Origin: Halioxenophilus sp033283405
GTDB lineage: Bacteria; Pseudomonadota; Gammaproteobacteria; Pseudomonadales; Cellvibrionaceae
Length of the DNA stretch: 64,000 nucleotides
Assembly (NCBI RefSeq): GCF_033283405.1
Contig: NZ_JAWMQR010000004.1
Location: forward strand, 1 to 64,000
Reading direction: 5' to 3'
Shown here: piece after piece, positions 46,039 through 54,516 of the stretch
How the letters are laid out: every line of letters starts with the position of its first letter
Position numbering within the stretch: position 1 is the stretch's first letter
Position numbers and translations under genes: made by a program
The notes under the pieces: generated by a model
The model's database searches: none
The model's input: the letters and a program-made list of their open reading frames with translations, nothing else
What the model was told of the DNA's origin: nothing

Positions 46039-46711
46039 TGTGAACCTCTATCTGTGTTAGCGGAGCGCTAAACCCTGTTAAGACTGAACCTGAGCTTGCC
46101 TGGCCGCTTATGCGCTCTATCCAAGCTCAGCAAAATAGTGTTGAGGCAATTTTTGGTTGCGATGAGCCTCTATCCAATTGAGGCGTTGACCGGATCCCTG
46201 GTGCGGTGTCAGCTACAGTTACCGTGAGGTGTGTGGTGAAGGCTCAATAAATTGCTCTGCGTGCTGCCTTCCCGACTATATTCCGCGTGTGGTGCCAACC
46301 GTTGGCAAAATTGCGCCCGGCATTATACCCAAATCTTGGCTATGACAGTACTCGACCAAAGGTTTATTTGTGGCAAATTGGTTTCAAAATCGCCACATTT
46401 TTACTTCAAACCAGAATTTTCCCACCACTGTTAATAGCAAAATAGTCTTATTTAGCGAGAGCCGGGTGCTCAAACCGGGAAGTGCTGACGGTCCTATTTT
46501 GCGCAAGATTCACCCAAAGTAGGAGGATCACCATCCCTGCTCCTATAGCAGAAATTATCTCCCGCGCAAGACTAATTCCTCCTAACCAACTGACTGTCTT
46601 AGCAAAATTGGTCCTATTAGGGCCATTGCTCCTCTCTGATGGCAGTCCTACATTAACCAAAAGCACCCCAACCTGGCCGGTGACCGGCCAAGCGCGTATT
46701 TGGGAGGTACT
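46039..46711. other. 673-bp divergent region icd / 2-oxoacid dehydrogenase operon
   Basis: No gene is supported on either strand. Carries promoters for icd (minus) and the E1-E2 operon (plus). A 17-base palindrome, TGGCCGGT-G-ACCGGCCA, at 46674-46690 lies 21 bases before the E1-alpha ATG, a position suited to a repressor site or an RNA hairpin that affects initiation. Confidence 0.5.
46674..46690. promoter_or_regulatory. Palindrome upstream of E1-alpha (candidate operator)
   Basis: Perfect eight-base arms around a single central base, GC-rich, ending 21 bases before the E1-alpha ATG and 11 before its GGGAGG ribosome site. In RNA it could fold and modulate access to that site. In DNA it could bind a dimeric regulator. 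Neither is proven. Confidence 0.4.
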
Positions 46712-47773
46712 ATGGATAATAACTTTACGCACGTTCACCCACCCACACTCGGCCCACACGGCGAGGTAATCACACCATCGCGGCTGGCCGAGATTGCGCC
46801 CGAACAACTGCTCGGCTGGTACCGGGCCATGGCTCTCACCCGCAAATTTGACGAGAAGTGTGTCGCTCTGCAGCGTACCGGCCAACTCGGTACCTACGCC
46901 TCCTGCTTGGGCATGGAGGCCATTGGTGTCGGCTTGGCCTCTGCCATGCAGGCTGACGACACCTATATCCCCTTCTATCGCGACCAGGCCGTACAGCTGC
47001 AGCGCGGCGTCAGCATGGAGGAGATTCTGCTCTACTGGAGCGGCGATGAGCGCGGCAGCCATTTTCAGCAGTGCCACGACTTCCCCAATACCGTCTGTAT
47101 CGCCACCCAGTGCAGTCAGGCGGCGGGTGTCGCCACCAGTTTCAAGCTGCGCCGGCAGCCGCGGGTGGCGGTCTGTAGCCTGGGCGATGGCGCCACCTCC
47201 AAGGGCGATTTCAGTGAGGCGCTCAATGTCGCCGGTGCCTGGCACCTGCCACTGGTGGTGGTGATCCACAACAACCAGTACGCCATCTCTGTACCCCGCC
47301 ACAAGCAGAGTGCCGCCCGCCACCTCAGTGATAAAGCCCTGGGGGCGGGTATTCCCGGCCACCAGGTGGATGGCAACGATGTCGACTCGGTCTACCGGGT
47401 CGCGCACGAAGCCATAGAACGGGCTCGGGCCGGCAAGGGCGCCAGCCTGATTGAAGCGGTGACCTACCGCCTGGGTGACCACACCACCGCCGACGATGCC
47501 CGCCGCTACCGCCGCGCCGCCGAAGTGCAGGCCGCCTGGCTGAGGGAGCCCATCGCCCGGCTGCGCCACTACCTGGAGAGCCAGGGGCTGTGGAATAAAG
47601 CCAAGGAAGCCGAGCTGCAAAGCGACTGCCAGGCGCAGGTGTTGGCGGCGGTGGAGCGCTTTAAAGCCCTGCCGGCACAACCGGCCACCGCCATGTTCGA
47701 CCATCTCTATGAGCAGTTGCCCGAGCCGTTAATGGCTCAGTACCAGCAGCTGCAAACCCGTCACTGTTCATAA
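46712..47773 (+). CDS. pdhA: 2-oxoacid dehydrogenase E1 component, alpha subunit
   Basis: 353 residues from ATG 46712, preceded by GGGAGG; an upstream in-frame TTG is unlikely. ThDP motif GDGATSKGDFSEALNVAGAW through the NNQYAIS terminus is intact, as are YRDQAVQ and QCSQAAGVATSFKL. The phosphorylation-loop-like RLGDHTTADDARRYR follows. Thiamine-diphosphate-dependent decarboxylation of a 2-oxoacid together with the beta subunit. Sequence alone does not separate pyruvate from branched-chain substrates, so the gene symbol is provisional. First gene of a three-gene operon. Confidence 0.88.
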   Translation: MDNNFTHVHPPTLGPHGEVITPSRLAEIAPEQLLGWYRAMALTRKFDEKCVALQRTGQLGTYASCLGMEAIGVGLASAMQADDTYIPFYRDQAVQLQRGVSMEEILLYWSGDERGSHFQQCHDFPNTVCIATQCSQAAGVATSFKLRRQPRVAVCSLGDGATSKGDFSEALNVAGAWHLPLVVVIHNNQYAISVPRHKQSAARHLSDKALGAGIPGHQVDGNDVDSVYRVAHEAIERARAGKGASLIEAVTYRLGDHTTADDARRYRRAAEVQAAWLREPIARLRHYLESQGLWNKAKEAELQSDCQAQVLAAVERFKALPAQPATAMFDHLYEQLPEPLMAQYQQLQTRHCS

Positions 47774-47789
47774 AAAGGAGGTTGTTACC

Positions 47790-48818
47790 ATGGTCGCATT
47801 ACCGCAATTGGCAGACAGCCATTTCCACCCCCACATCATTCACAACTGCACCCTAATCGAGGCGATCACCGCCGCCCTGCACCGGGCCATGGCCGACGAC
47901 CCCAACGTCCTGCTGCTGGGTGAGGATATCGGCGTTAACGGCGGTGTCTTTCGCGCCACCGAGGGGTTGCAAGCGGAGTTTGGCCCGGAACGGGTAATCG
48001 ACACCCCGCTGGCTGAGGCCTTGATCACCGGCGTGGCAATCGGCATGGCCACCCAGGGGCTGCGACCAGTGGCCGAAATTCAGTTCTCCGGGTTTCTCTT
48101 TCCCGCCATGGAGCAGCTGGCCACCGGTGCCGCCCGCCTGCGTAACCGCACCCGTGGCCGCCTCGCCTGCCCGATGGTAGTACGCGCCCCCTGCGGCGGT
48201 GGTATCCACGCACCGGAACACCACTCCGAGAGCCTGGAGGCGCTGTTTGCCCATCTGCCCGGCCTGCGGGTAGTGATGCCCAGCTCCCCCGGTCGCGCCT
48301 ATGGCCTGCTGTTGGCCGCCATCCGCAACCCGGACCCGGTGCTCTTCCTGGAACCGAAACGGATCTACCGCTCGGTGAAATCCGATGTTATCGACGATGG
48401 CCAGGCGCTGCCGCTGGACCGCTGCTTTGTGCTGCGTGAAGGCAGCGACATGACCCTGGTCACCTGGGGCGCCACCGTGATCGAGTCGCTGCAGGCAGCC
48501 GACCAGCTGCTGGCCCAGGGGGTATCGGTGGAGGTGATCGACCTGGCCACCATCAAACCCTTCGATGTCGAAACGATTCTGGCGTCGGTACGCAAGACTG
48601 GCCGCCTGGTCATTGCCCATGAAGGGCCGCAAAGTTTTGGCGTGGGCGCCGAAATCGCAGCCCAGGTGGCCGAGCAGGCCCTGCTTGACCTGCGCGCCCC
48701 CATCGCCCGGGTGGCCGGCTACGACACCATCATGCCACTGCCCCAGGGCGAACACTTCTACCTGGTGCGCAGTGAGGATATCAGCCAGGCCTGTGTCCGC
48801 ACCCTGGCCTTTGAATAG
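47790..48818 (+). CDS. pdhB: 2-oxoacid dehydrogenase E1 component, beta subunit
   Basis: 342 residues with a strong AAGGAGG site seven bases before the ATG. Transketolase pyrimidine domain: LLGEDIGVNGGVFRATEGL, RVIDTPLAEALITGVAIGMA, and the active-site region ending GGGIHAPEHHSESLEALFAH. The C-terminal transketolase domain contains MTLVTWGATVIESLQAADQL and LVIAHEGPQSFGVGAEIAAQ. Forms the alpha2beta2 E1 with the preceding gene. E2 follows after 14 bases. Confidence 0.9.
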   Translation: MVALPQLADSHFHPHIIHNCTLIEAITAALHRAMADDPNVLLLGEDIGVNGGVFRATEGLQAEFGPERVIDTPLAEALITGVAIGMATQGLRPVAEIQFSGFLFPAMEQLATGAARLRNRTRGRLACPMVVRAPCGGGIHAPEHHSESLEALFAHLPGLRVVMPSSPGRAYGLLLAAIRNPDPVLFLEPKRIYRSVKSDVIDDGQALPLDRCFVLREGSDMTLVTWGATVIESLQAADQLLAQGVSVEVIDLATIKPFDVETILASVRKTGRLVIAHEGPQSFGVGAEIAAQVAEQALLDLRAPIARVAGYDTIMPLPQGEHFYLVRSEDISQACVRTLAFE

Positions 48819-48832
48819 AGCGGAGGTGAACC

Positions 48833-49984
48833 ATGTTGGCATTTCAGCTACCCGATCTGGGTGAAGGTTTAAAAGAGGCGGAGATCGTTGAGTGGCATGT
48901 GAAGCCCGGCGACCAGGTGGAGTGTGACCAGTTATTGCTCTCGGTCGAGACCGATAAGGCCGTGGTCGATATTCCGAGCCCCAGGGCTGGCAGGATTGTT
49001 AACCTGTGCGGCGCCGTCGGCGATTTGATTCCGGTGGGCTCACCGCTGGTGGAATTTGAAGATGAGGGTAGCGAAAGCAACCCCCAACGGCCGGCCTCGG
49101 CAGCGACGGTGGTGGGCAGTATCAGCGAAGATGCCTACGCCGGTAGCGCCAATGTCGAACATCTCTCCCCCCACCGCAAAGCCCCAACCAGCTCCCCCGA
49201 CCAGGCCACCATTCACACCCTGGCCACCCCCAAGGTGCGCAGTCTGGCCCTGCAGTTGGGGGTTGACCTCAACCAAGTGGCCGGCAGCGGCATGCACGGC
49301 CTGATTCTGGCTGAAGATGTCACCGCCGCCAGCCAACACGCCACCATCGCTGGCGCGCCACTTAAGGGGCCACGCCGCTCCATGGCCAAGGCAATGGCTG
49401 AGTCTCACGCCCAGGTGGTGCCGGTGACGCTGCAGGATGTCGCCGATGTCAGCCTGTGGCACCACCAGGACACCACTGTTCGCCTCTGCCAGGCCATCGC
49501 CGCCGCCTGTAGCGAGGTGCCGATTCTCAACAGCTGGTTCGATGGTCAACAGCAGCGCCTTGAGCAGCGCGAACAGGTCGATTTGGGTATAGCCGTGAAT
49601 ACCGACCAAGGGCTTTTGGTACCGGTGTTGCGCGGTGTCGGCAAGTTGAGTGGCAGCGCGCTGCGCAAGGCGCTGGATCGGTTTCGCCAGCAGGTGGAGG
49701 CACGCACCATTCCGCCCGCCGACCTGAAAGGCGCCAGTATCACCCTGAGTAACTACGGCGCCCTCGGCGGCCGCTTTGGCACACCCATCGTGGTACCGCC
49801 AACGGTAGCGATTTTGGGGGCCGGGCGCACCTTTACTGAGATGCAGCTGGATGAGCGAGGCAAACCAGTGGCCAGGCAGAACCTGCCCTTGTCACTGACG
49901 GTTGATCACCGGGTAATTACCGGCGGCGAAGCAGCTTACTTTTTACGGGTACTGAAAGATCAATTGGCACGGGCCAAGGTATGA
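48833..49984 (+). CDS. pdhC: Dihydrolipoamide acyltransferase (E2)
   Basis: 383 residues. One lipoyl domain (1-80) with the modified Lys in VETDKAVVDIPSP. A Pro/Ala-rich linker follows, then a peripheral-subunit-binding domain (~128-160: TPKVRSLALQLGVDLNQVAG). The catalytic domain ends VDHRVITGGEAAYFLRVL. The usual HRxxDG reads HRVITG, so the catalytic Asp is replaced by Thr. I recall similar TGGEA endings in some gammaproteobacterial E2 proteins, so this may be a lineage variant and not loss of function. No E3 gene is adjacent. Confidence 0.88.
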   Translation: MLAFQLPDLGEGLKEAEIVEWHVKPGDQVECDQLLLSVETDKAVVDIPSPRAGRIVNLCGAVGDLIPVGSPLVEFEDEGSESNPQRPASAATVVGSISEDAYAGSANVEHLSPHRKAPTSSPDQATIHTLATPKVRSLALQLGVDLNQVAGSGMHGLILAEDVTAASQHATIAGAPLKGPRRSMAKAMAESHAQVVPVTLQDVADVSLWHHQDTTVRLCQAIAAACSEVPILNSWFDGQQQRLEQREQVDLGIAVNTDQGLLVPVLRGVGKLSGSALRKALDRFRQQVEARTIPPADLKGASITLSNYGALGGRFGTPIVVPPTVAILGAGRTFTEMQLDERGKPVARQNLPLSLTVDHRVITGGEAAYFLRVLKDQLARAKV

Positions 49985-49989
49985 AAACA

Positions 49990-50009
49990 CCGGCCGCCAC
50001 CGCGGCCGG
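49990..50009 (+). terminator. Hairpin behind the E1-E2 operon
   Basis: CCGGCCGC (49990-49997) pairs with GCGGCCGG (50002-50009) around CACC, seven bases after the E2 stop. No T-run follows, so it may be a pause or a Rho-independent terminator of weak type. Confidence 0.45.
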
Positions 50010-50047
50010 GCTCTAAAGGCGGGAGTTGTGCGTAGGGTGAGCCTGTT

Positions 50048-50464
50048 TTACTGGCACTGCCAGCCCCACTCCTTCAGTTTGGCCACGAAGTCGCTGGCTT
50101 TCTGCTCGCAGTAGCCAACTTCCTGCTCGGCAGACCAGAGCGCCTGCGTCTGGCCCGGGGCTTCAACCTCTTTCAGATAATTCACTTCACAGGGCACCAG
50201 CGCGCTGGGATTTAGGTAGCTCACCTCAATGCGCCGCACCTTGCCATGCAGTTCACAGCGATAACTGGGGGCGGCACTGTCTGCAGCCATTCCAGGCGCA
50301 ACACTGGCAGCTTCCGGCTCCGCTACCGCTTCCGTCACCATCTCATCGTTTGCTGCGACTGCCTCACTCATCTCCGACTGAGCTCGGCTAGCCATAGAGA
50401 TGACCAACGACAGCGCCAGTGAACACGCCACAACAGCAGCTCTAGTATTTATATGCAGAGCCAT
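50048..50464 (-). CDS. Small exported protein with paired cysteines, unknown function
   Basis: 138 residues from MALHINTR; GGAGAGG precedes this ATG, so I prefer it to the frame at 50482. Signal peptide about residues 1-28 (ending SRA). A Glu/Ala-rich, probably disordered segment (30-70) follows. A C-terminal region holds four cysteines (YRCELHG, LVPCEVNY, GYCEQKA, GWQC), consistent with two disulfides in the periplasm. I do not recognise the family. It converges on the E2 gene. Confidence 0.6.
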   Translation of the reverse strand: MALHINTRAAVVACSLALSLVISMASRAQSEMSEAVAANDEMVTEAVAEPEAASVAPGMAADSAAPSYRCELHGKVRRIEVSYLNPSALVPCEVNYLKEVEAPGQTQALWSAEQEVGYCEQKASDFVAKLKEWGWQCQ

Positions 50465-50811
50465 AAACCTCTCCAAAAGCATTTGCTAATAAATGCGTAA
50501 ATTTCGAACAGAGTGCATCGCTCTGCCCGCTCTCCAGGGTGAAGATTCCGCCGTCAGCACAGCGAGACCTGTTATCACTATAGACCAAGGTTTATGGGGT
50601 AACAGAAATCCGTCTCGTCTAGGAGACTAATTCTCCTGGTAATTTGCATGATTGGGTTGAAGCCGGCACACTGGCTGCGGTCGCGGAGGCAGAGCCCCGC
50701 CTGTAAAAGACCGGCGAGAGCCCTTTTTTAGCAAGGCCGGCAAAATAATTGCACACTGTTGCGAAAACAGAGGCAAAAACAGTTGCAAAAAATGACTCTT
50801 TGCGGGGAAGC
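50465..50811. other. 347-bp intergenic region before the DAACS gene
   Basis: No gene is supported. Promoters for the divergent small exported protein and the dicarboxylate symporter are expected here. An upstream extension of the symporter frame (50749-50811) is Lys/Ala/Thr-rich and lacks a membrane-protein start. Confidence 0.45.
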
Positions 50812-52089
50812 ATGAACCTTACAGTAAAAGTTTTTATCGGCCTGCTTGTGGGCCTGTTAGTCGGCCTGGCCATTAATGTAGCCGGTCTCAATAGTAGCGG
50901 CAGTTTCACCCAGGTTTACCTGATTGATGGCCTCTTTTTCACCATCGGTAAATTATTCGTCAACGCCCTGAAAATGTTAGTGGTGCCATTGGTGCTCTTC
51001 TCGTTGATCAGCGGTGTAGTGGGTATTGGCGATATTCGCATGCTGGGCCGCGTGGGCGGCAAATCATTCACTCTTTATATTGCGACCACCGCCATTGCCA
51101 TCGCCCTGGCCCTATTTATGGCCACCCTTTTTAATGTCGGCGTGGGTGTGGATGCCTCCACCACCGATACCTTCACCGGCGGTAGTGCCCCCTCCTTTGC
51201 CGAAGTGGTTACCAATATTGTTCCCGCCAATCCCATTCAGGCCATGGCCAAGAGCGATATGCTCTCTGTCATCTTCTATTCGGTGGTATTTGGCGTCTGC
51301 CTTTTGGCTGTGGCTAAGGAGGCCTCCGGCGTCGTCAGCCTGGTGGAGCAGCTCAATACCGTCATGATGAAAATGGTCGAGCTGGTGATGCACTTCGCCC
51401 CCTACGCCGTCTTCTGTCTGATCGCCAAAGCCATTGCAGAGATGGGCTTTAAACTGTTCGAAGAGCTGCTGCTCTACGTGGGGGTATTAGGTTTCGTTCT
51501 GCTGTTTCACGGCTTTGTTATTTTGCCGGTGATACTCAAGTTTCTATCGGGCCTCAACCCGCTGGTATTTTTGAGCAAAATTCGCGCAGCACAACTGTTT
51601 GCCTTTAGTACTGCCAGCAGTGGCGCCACCATTCCCGTCACCCTGCGTAGCGTGGAAAAGCGCATGGGGGTCAATGGCTCAGTGGCTTCATTTACTGTTC
51701 CATTTGGGGCCACGATCAACATGGATGGCACTGCCATGATGCAGGGCGTGGCTACGGTTTTTGTTGCCAACGTCTATGGTATCGACTTAGGTCTAAGTGA
51801 TTATCTGGTGATTATTTTAATGGCGGTGCTCGCCTCCATCGGCACCGCCGGCGTGCCCGGCGTGGGGCTGGTGATGCTGACCATGGTATTTAATCAGGTG
51901 AATCTGCCGATTGAAGGTATCGCGCTGGTGATGAGTGTCGACCGGTTAATGGATATGATCCGTACCGCCGTCAATATTACCGGTGACGCAGTGGTTACTT
52001 GTATCGTTGCCAAGTCGGAAAATAAATTGGATCAGAGTATCTATGCCAACCCCCACGCTGGCACCATGGAAGAGCAGGAAGCCAGTTGA
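50812..52089 (+). CDS. Dicarboxylate/amino-acid:cation symporter (DAACS)
   Basis: About 425 residues from MNLTVKVFIGLLVG; GGGGAAGC precedes this ATG. GltP/GltPh-type transporter with eight membrane helices and two re-entrant hairpins. The hairpin-1 motif STASSGATIPVT and the FTVPFGATINMDGTAMMQGV segment with NMDGT are clear. Na+- or H+-coupled uptake of glutamate, aspartate or C4-dicarboxylates. The Arg or Gln position that sets dicarboxylate versus neutral selectivity near the end (MSVDRLMDMIRTAVNITGDA) has Arg, favouring acidic substrates. Same strand as the AGCS gene, 75 bp upstream of it. Confidence 0.92.
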   Translation: MNLTVKVFIGLLVGLLVGLAINVAGLNSSGSFTQVYLIDGLFFTIGKLFVNALKMLVVPLVLFSLISGVVGIGDIRMLGRVGGKSFTLYIATTAIAIALALFMATLFNVGVGVDASTTDTFTGGSAPSFAEVVTNIVPANPIQAMAKSDMLSVIFYSVVFGVCLLAVAKEASGVVSLVEQLNTVMMKMVELVMHFAPYAVFCLIAKAIAEMGFKLFEELLLYVGVLGFVLLFHGFVILPVILKFLSGLNPLVFLSKIRAAQLFAFSTASSGATIPVTLRSVEKRMGVNGSVASFTVPFGATINMDGTAMMQGVATVFVANVYGIDLGLSDYLVIILMAVLASIGTAGVPGVGLVMLTMVFNQVNLPIEGIALVMSVDRLMDMIRTAVNITGDAVVTCIVAKSENKLDQSIYANPHAGTMEEQEAS

Positions 52090-52164
52090 TTTACCCACAC
52101 ACTCGCCTCCAAACTCATTGAACCAGCCAATAGAGCCTAACCCTAGCCCACGGAGCAAGACCGC

Positions 52165-53727
52165 ATGGAACAGTTTGTCGGTGCATTAAATAATATTGTC
52201 TGGAGCCCAGCGCTGATCTATCTCTGCCTGGGTGCCGGCCTCTTCTATTCGGTACTGACGCGATTTGTTCAAGTGCGCATGTTCAAAGAGATGTGGGTGC
52301 TGCTGTTTACCAATCGCAACTCAACCAAGGGCATCTCCTCATTTCAGGCGTTGGCCGTCTCCCTCTCGGGCCGAGTGGGTACCGGTAACATAGCCGGGGT
52401 GGCCGCCGCCATCGGTTTCGGTGGCCCGGGGGCGGTGTTCTGGATGTGGGTAGTTGCCTTTTTGGGGGCGGCAACCGCCTATACGGAGTCGACCCTCGCG
52501 CAAATTTATAAAGAGGAAGAGGACGGACAATACCGCGGTGGCCCGGCCTTCTATTTTGAAAAAGCGCTCGGGCAAAAATGGTTTGGATTGGTGTTTGCAA
52601 TAGCCATGATTATCTCCTGCGGCCTCTGCTTACCTGGCGTGCAAGCCAATAGTATTGGCAACGCCGCAGAGATGGCTTTTGGTAGCGGGCCCATTATCGA
52701 TACGGCCATTGGCGCCTTCAGCTTTACCAAAATTCTGGTCGGCACCATTATTCTGATCACCCTGGGTTTTATTATTTTCGGTGGTGTAAAACGTATTGCC
52801 GCTGTGGCTCAGTTTGTTGTGCCGTTTATGGCGCTGGCCTACATTATTGTTGCCTGTGTGATTGTCGCACTCAACATTACCGAGCTGCCGAAAGTTATCG
52901 GCATGATTATCGGCGACGCCTTTACCCCCATGGCCGGCTTTGGCGCCGCCATCGGCTGGGGGGTAAAACGAGGCGTTTACTCCAATGAGGCCGGCCAAGG
53001 TACCGGCCCCCACCCCGCGGCGGCAGCCGAGGTGGAACACCCCTCCCAGCAGGGGCTGGTGCAAGCCTTCAGTGTTTACATCGATACCCTGTTTGTCTGC
53101 TCCGCCACCGCCTTGATGATTTTAATTACCGGCTCCTACAACGTGCACGGCAGTGGCGATGTATTCCTACTGCAAAATATTGCCGCTGAAATTGCGGCCA
53201 ACAGCCCAGCCTTTACCCAAACTGCGGTGGAATCCACACTCCCGGGTGTGGGCGCTCCCTTTGTTGCCTTCGCCCTGGTCTTCTTTGCCTTTACCACGGT
53301 GCTCGCCTACTACTACATTGCCGAAACCAATGTCGCCTACATCAATCGCTTTTTGCACATTCCATCGCTGAGCCTGATTTTAAAACTGGCGCTAATGTCT
53401 GCCACCTTTTACGGCACCATCAAAACGGCCGATCTCGCCTGGGCGCTGGGTGACTTTGGTGTCGGTCTAACGGCCTGGCTGAATATCGTCGGGATTCTAG
53501 CCATTTTCTTCCTCTCCAAACCCGCACTGCTTGCCTTAAAAGATTATGAAAAGCAGCGCCGGGCCGGTGTTGCCAACTACACATTTGACCCGGATGCATT
53601 GGGAATTAAACACGCCACCTTCTGGCAAAAACGGCTCGCCGATCGTCACTCCACACCGGCTTCTGCAAACAGTACTGAAAGCAGTACGAAAAATAGTACT
53701 GAGAGCAGCGCTGAACAATCCGTGTAA
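52165..53727 (+). CDS. Alanine/glycine:cation symporter (AGCS) family protein
   Basis: 520 residues with 10-11 membrane helices. Family motifs include SLSGRVGTGNIAGVAAAIGF, GPGAVFWMWVVAFLGAATAY, GVKRGVYSNEAGQGTGPH and YIDTLFVCSATALMILITGS. Na+-coupled uptake of alanine, glycine or related amino acids. The last ~25 residues are a Ser/Thr/Glu/Asn-rich tail with a repeated STESS-like unit, unusual for the family. The TauE/SafE gene follows after 20 bp. Confidence 0.93.
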   Translation: MEQFVGALNNIVWSPALIYLCLGAGLFYSVLTRFVQVRMFKEMWVLLFTNRNSTKGISSFQALAVSLSGRVGTGNIAGVAAAIGFGGPGAVFWMWVVAFLGAATAYTESTLAQIYKEEEDGQYRGGPAFYFEKALGQKWFGLVFAIAMIISCGLCLPGVQANSIGNAAEMAFGSGPIIDTAIGAFSFTKILVGTIILITLGFIIFGGVKRIAAVAQFVVPFMALAYIIVACVIVALNITELPKVIGMIIGDAFTPMAGFGAAIGWGVKRGVYSNEAGQGTGPHPAAAAEVEHPSQQGLVQAFSVYIDTLFVCSATALMILITGSYNVHGSGDVFLLQNIAAEIAANSPAFTQTAVESTLPGVGAPFVAFALVFFAFTTVLAYYYIAETNVAYINRFLHIPSLSLILKLALMSATFYGTIKTADLAWALGDFGVGLTAWLNIVGILAIFFLSKPALLALKDYEKQRRAGVANYTFDPDALGIKHATFWQKRLADRHSTPASANSTESSTKNSTESSAEQSV

Positions 53728-53747
53728 TTAATAGCGGGTAATCGAAT

Positions 53748-54494
53748 TTGCTGGCCGATCTTTCCTACTGGCAGCTGGCCACCCTCACCCTGGCCAGCTT
53801 CTTTGGTTCGTTAATGAGTGCTGCCCTGGGCGTGGGTGGCGGCTCCTTTCTGATTATGGTGATGGCCAATATTCTGCCACCCCTGGCACTAATCCCAGTA
53901 CACGGTGTGGTGCAGCTGGGCTCCAACAGCAGCCGCGCCTGGCTAACCCGCAAGCACCGGGAAAACAGTATCGTCGGTTGGTTTATTCTGGGGGCGGTGC
54001 TCGCCACCTTCGCTTCGGTGTGGCTGCTCAACAAAATGGACCCCCGCTGGATTCCAGTGGCGACCTCGTTTTTTATTCTCTATTTGAGCTGGGGGCCAAT
54101 GCCCAAAATTAATTTGGGCCGCAGCCCGGCGGGTTTGGTAACCGGTGGCCTGGCCACCACCATTGCCACCATGTTGGTGGGCGCCTCCGGGCCACTGGTC
54201 TCGGCCTGGCTTGGCCGCGATGGGCCCAGTAAGTGGCACTACACTGCCAACTTTTCCACCTGCATGGTGGTGCAACACCTGCTGAAAATTTTAGCCTTTG
54301 GCTTTGCCGGATTCGTCTTCACACCCTGGCTGCTGCTGCTCGGATTAATGCTAGTGGCCGCCTGGCTGGGCACCCGGGTCGGTTTGAAGTTACTGGATAA
54401 ACTGCCCGAAAAACATTTCAAAATTGTTTTTCGCTGGCTGTTAACACTGCTGGCCCTTCGAATTCTTTTCCGCTTTTTCACCACCGCCTTTTAA
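53748..54494 (+). CDS. TauE/SafE-family membrane transporter
   Basis: 248 residues, eight hydrophobic segments. The first-repeat motif GSLMSAALGVGGGSFLIMVM and the second-repeat TTIATMLVGASGPLVSAWLG are characteristic. TTG start with a GCGGG site upstream. Probably co-transcribed with the AGCS symporter. It could export a sulfur-containing or acidic product of the imported substrate, which is speculation. It converges on the arsenosugar operon. Confidence 0.85.
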   Translation: MLADLSYWQLATLTLASFFGSLMSAALGVGGGSFLIMVMANILPPLALIPVHGVVQLGSNSSRAWLTRKHRENSIVGWFILGAVLATFASVWLLNKMDPRWIPVATSFFILYLSWGPMPKINLGRSPAGLVTGGLATTIATMLVGASGPLVSAWLGRDGPSKWHYTANFSTCMVVQHLLKILAFGFAGFVFTPWLLLLGLMLVAAWLGTRVGLKLLDKLPEKHFKIVFRWLLTLLALRILFRFFTTAF

Positions 54495-54516
54495 TAAAAA
54501 AGGCAGGCAAAAACAG

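Noticed and set aside
46448..47704. 418-codon frame antisense to the E1-alpha gene
   Set aside because: E1-alpha is strongly supported by its ThDP motif, and the antisense product has random Gly/Ala/Val composition.
47853..48842. 329-codon frame antisense to the E1-beta gene
   Set aside because: Gly/His/Gln-rich shadow product; E1-beta has clear family motifs.
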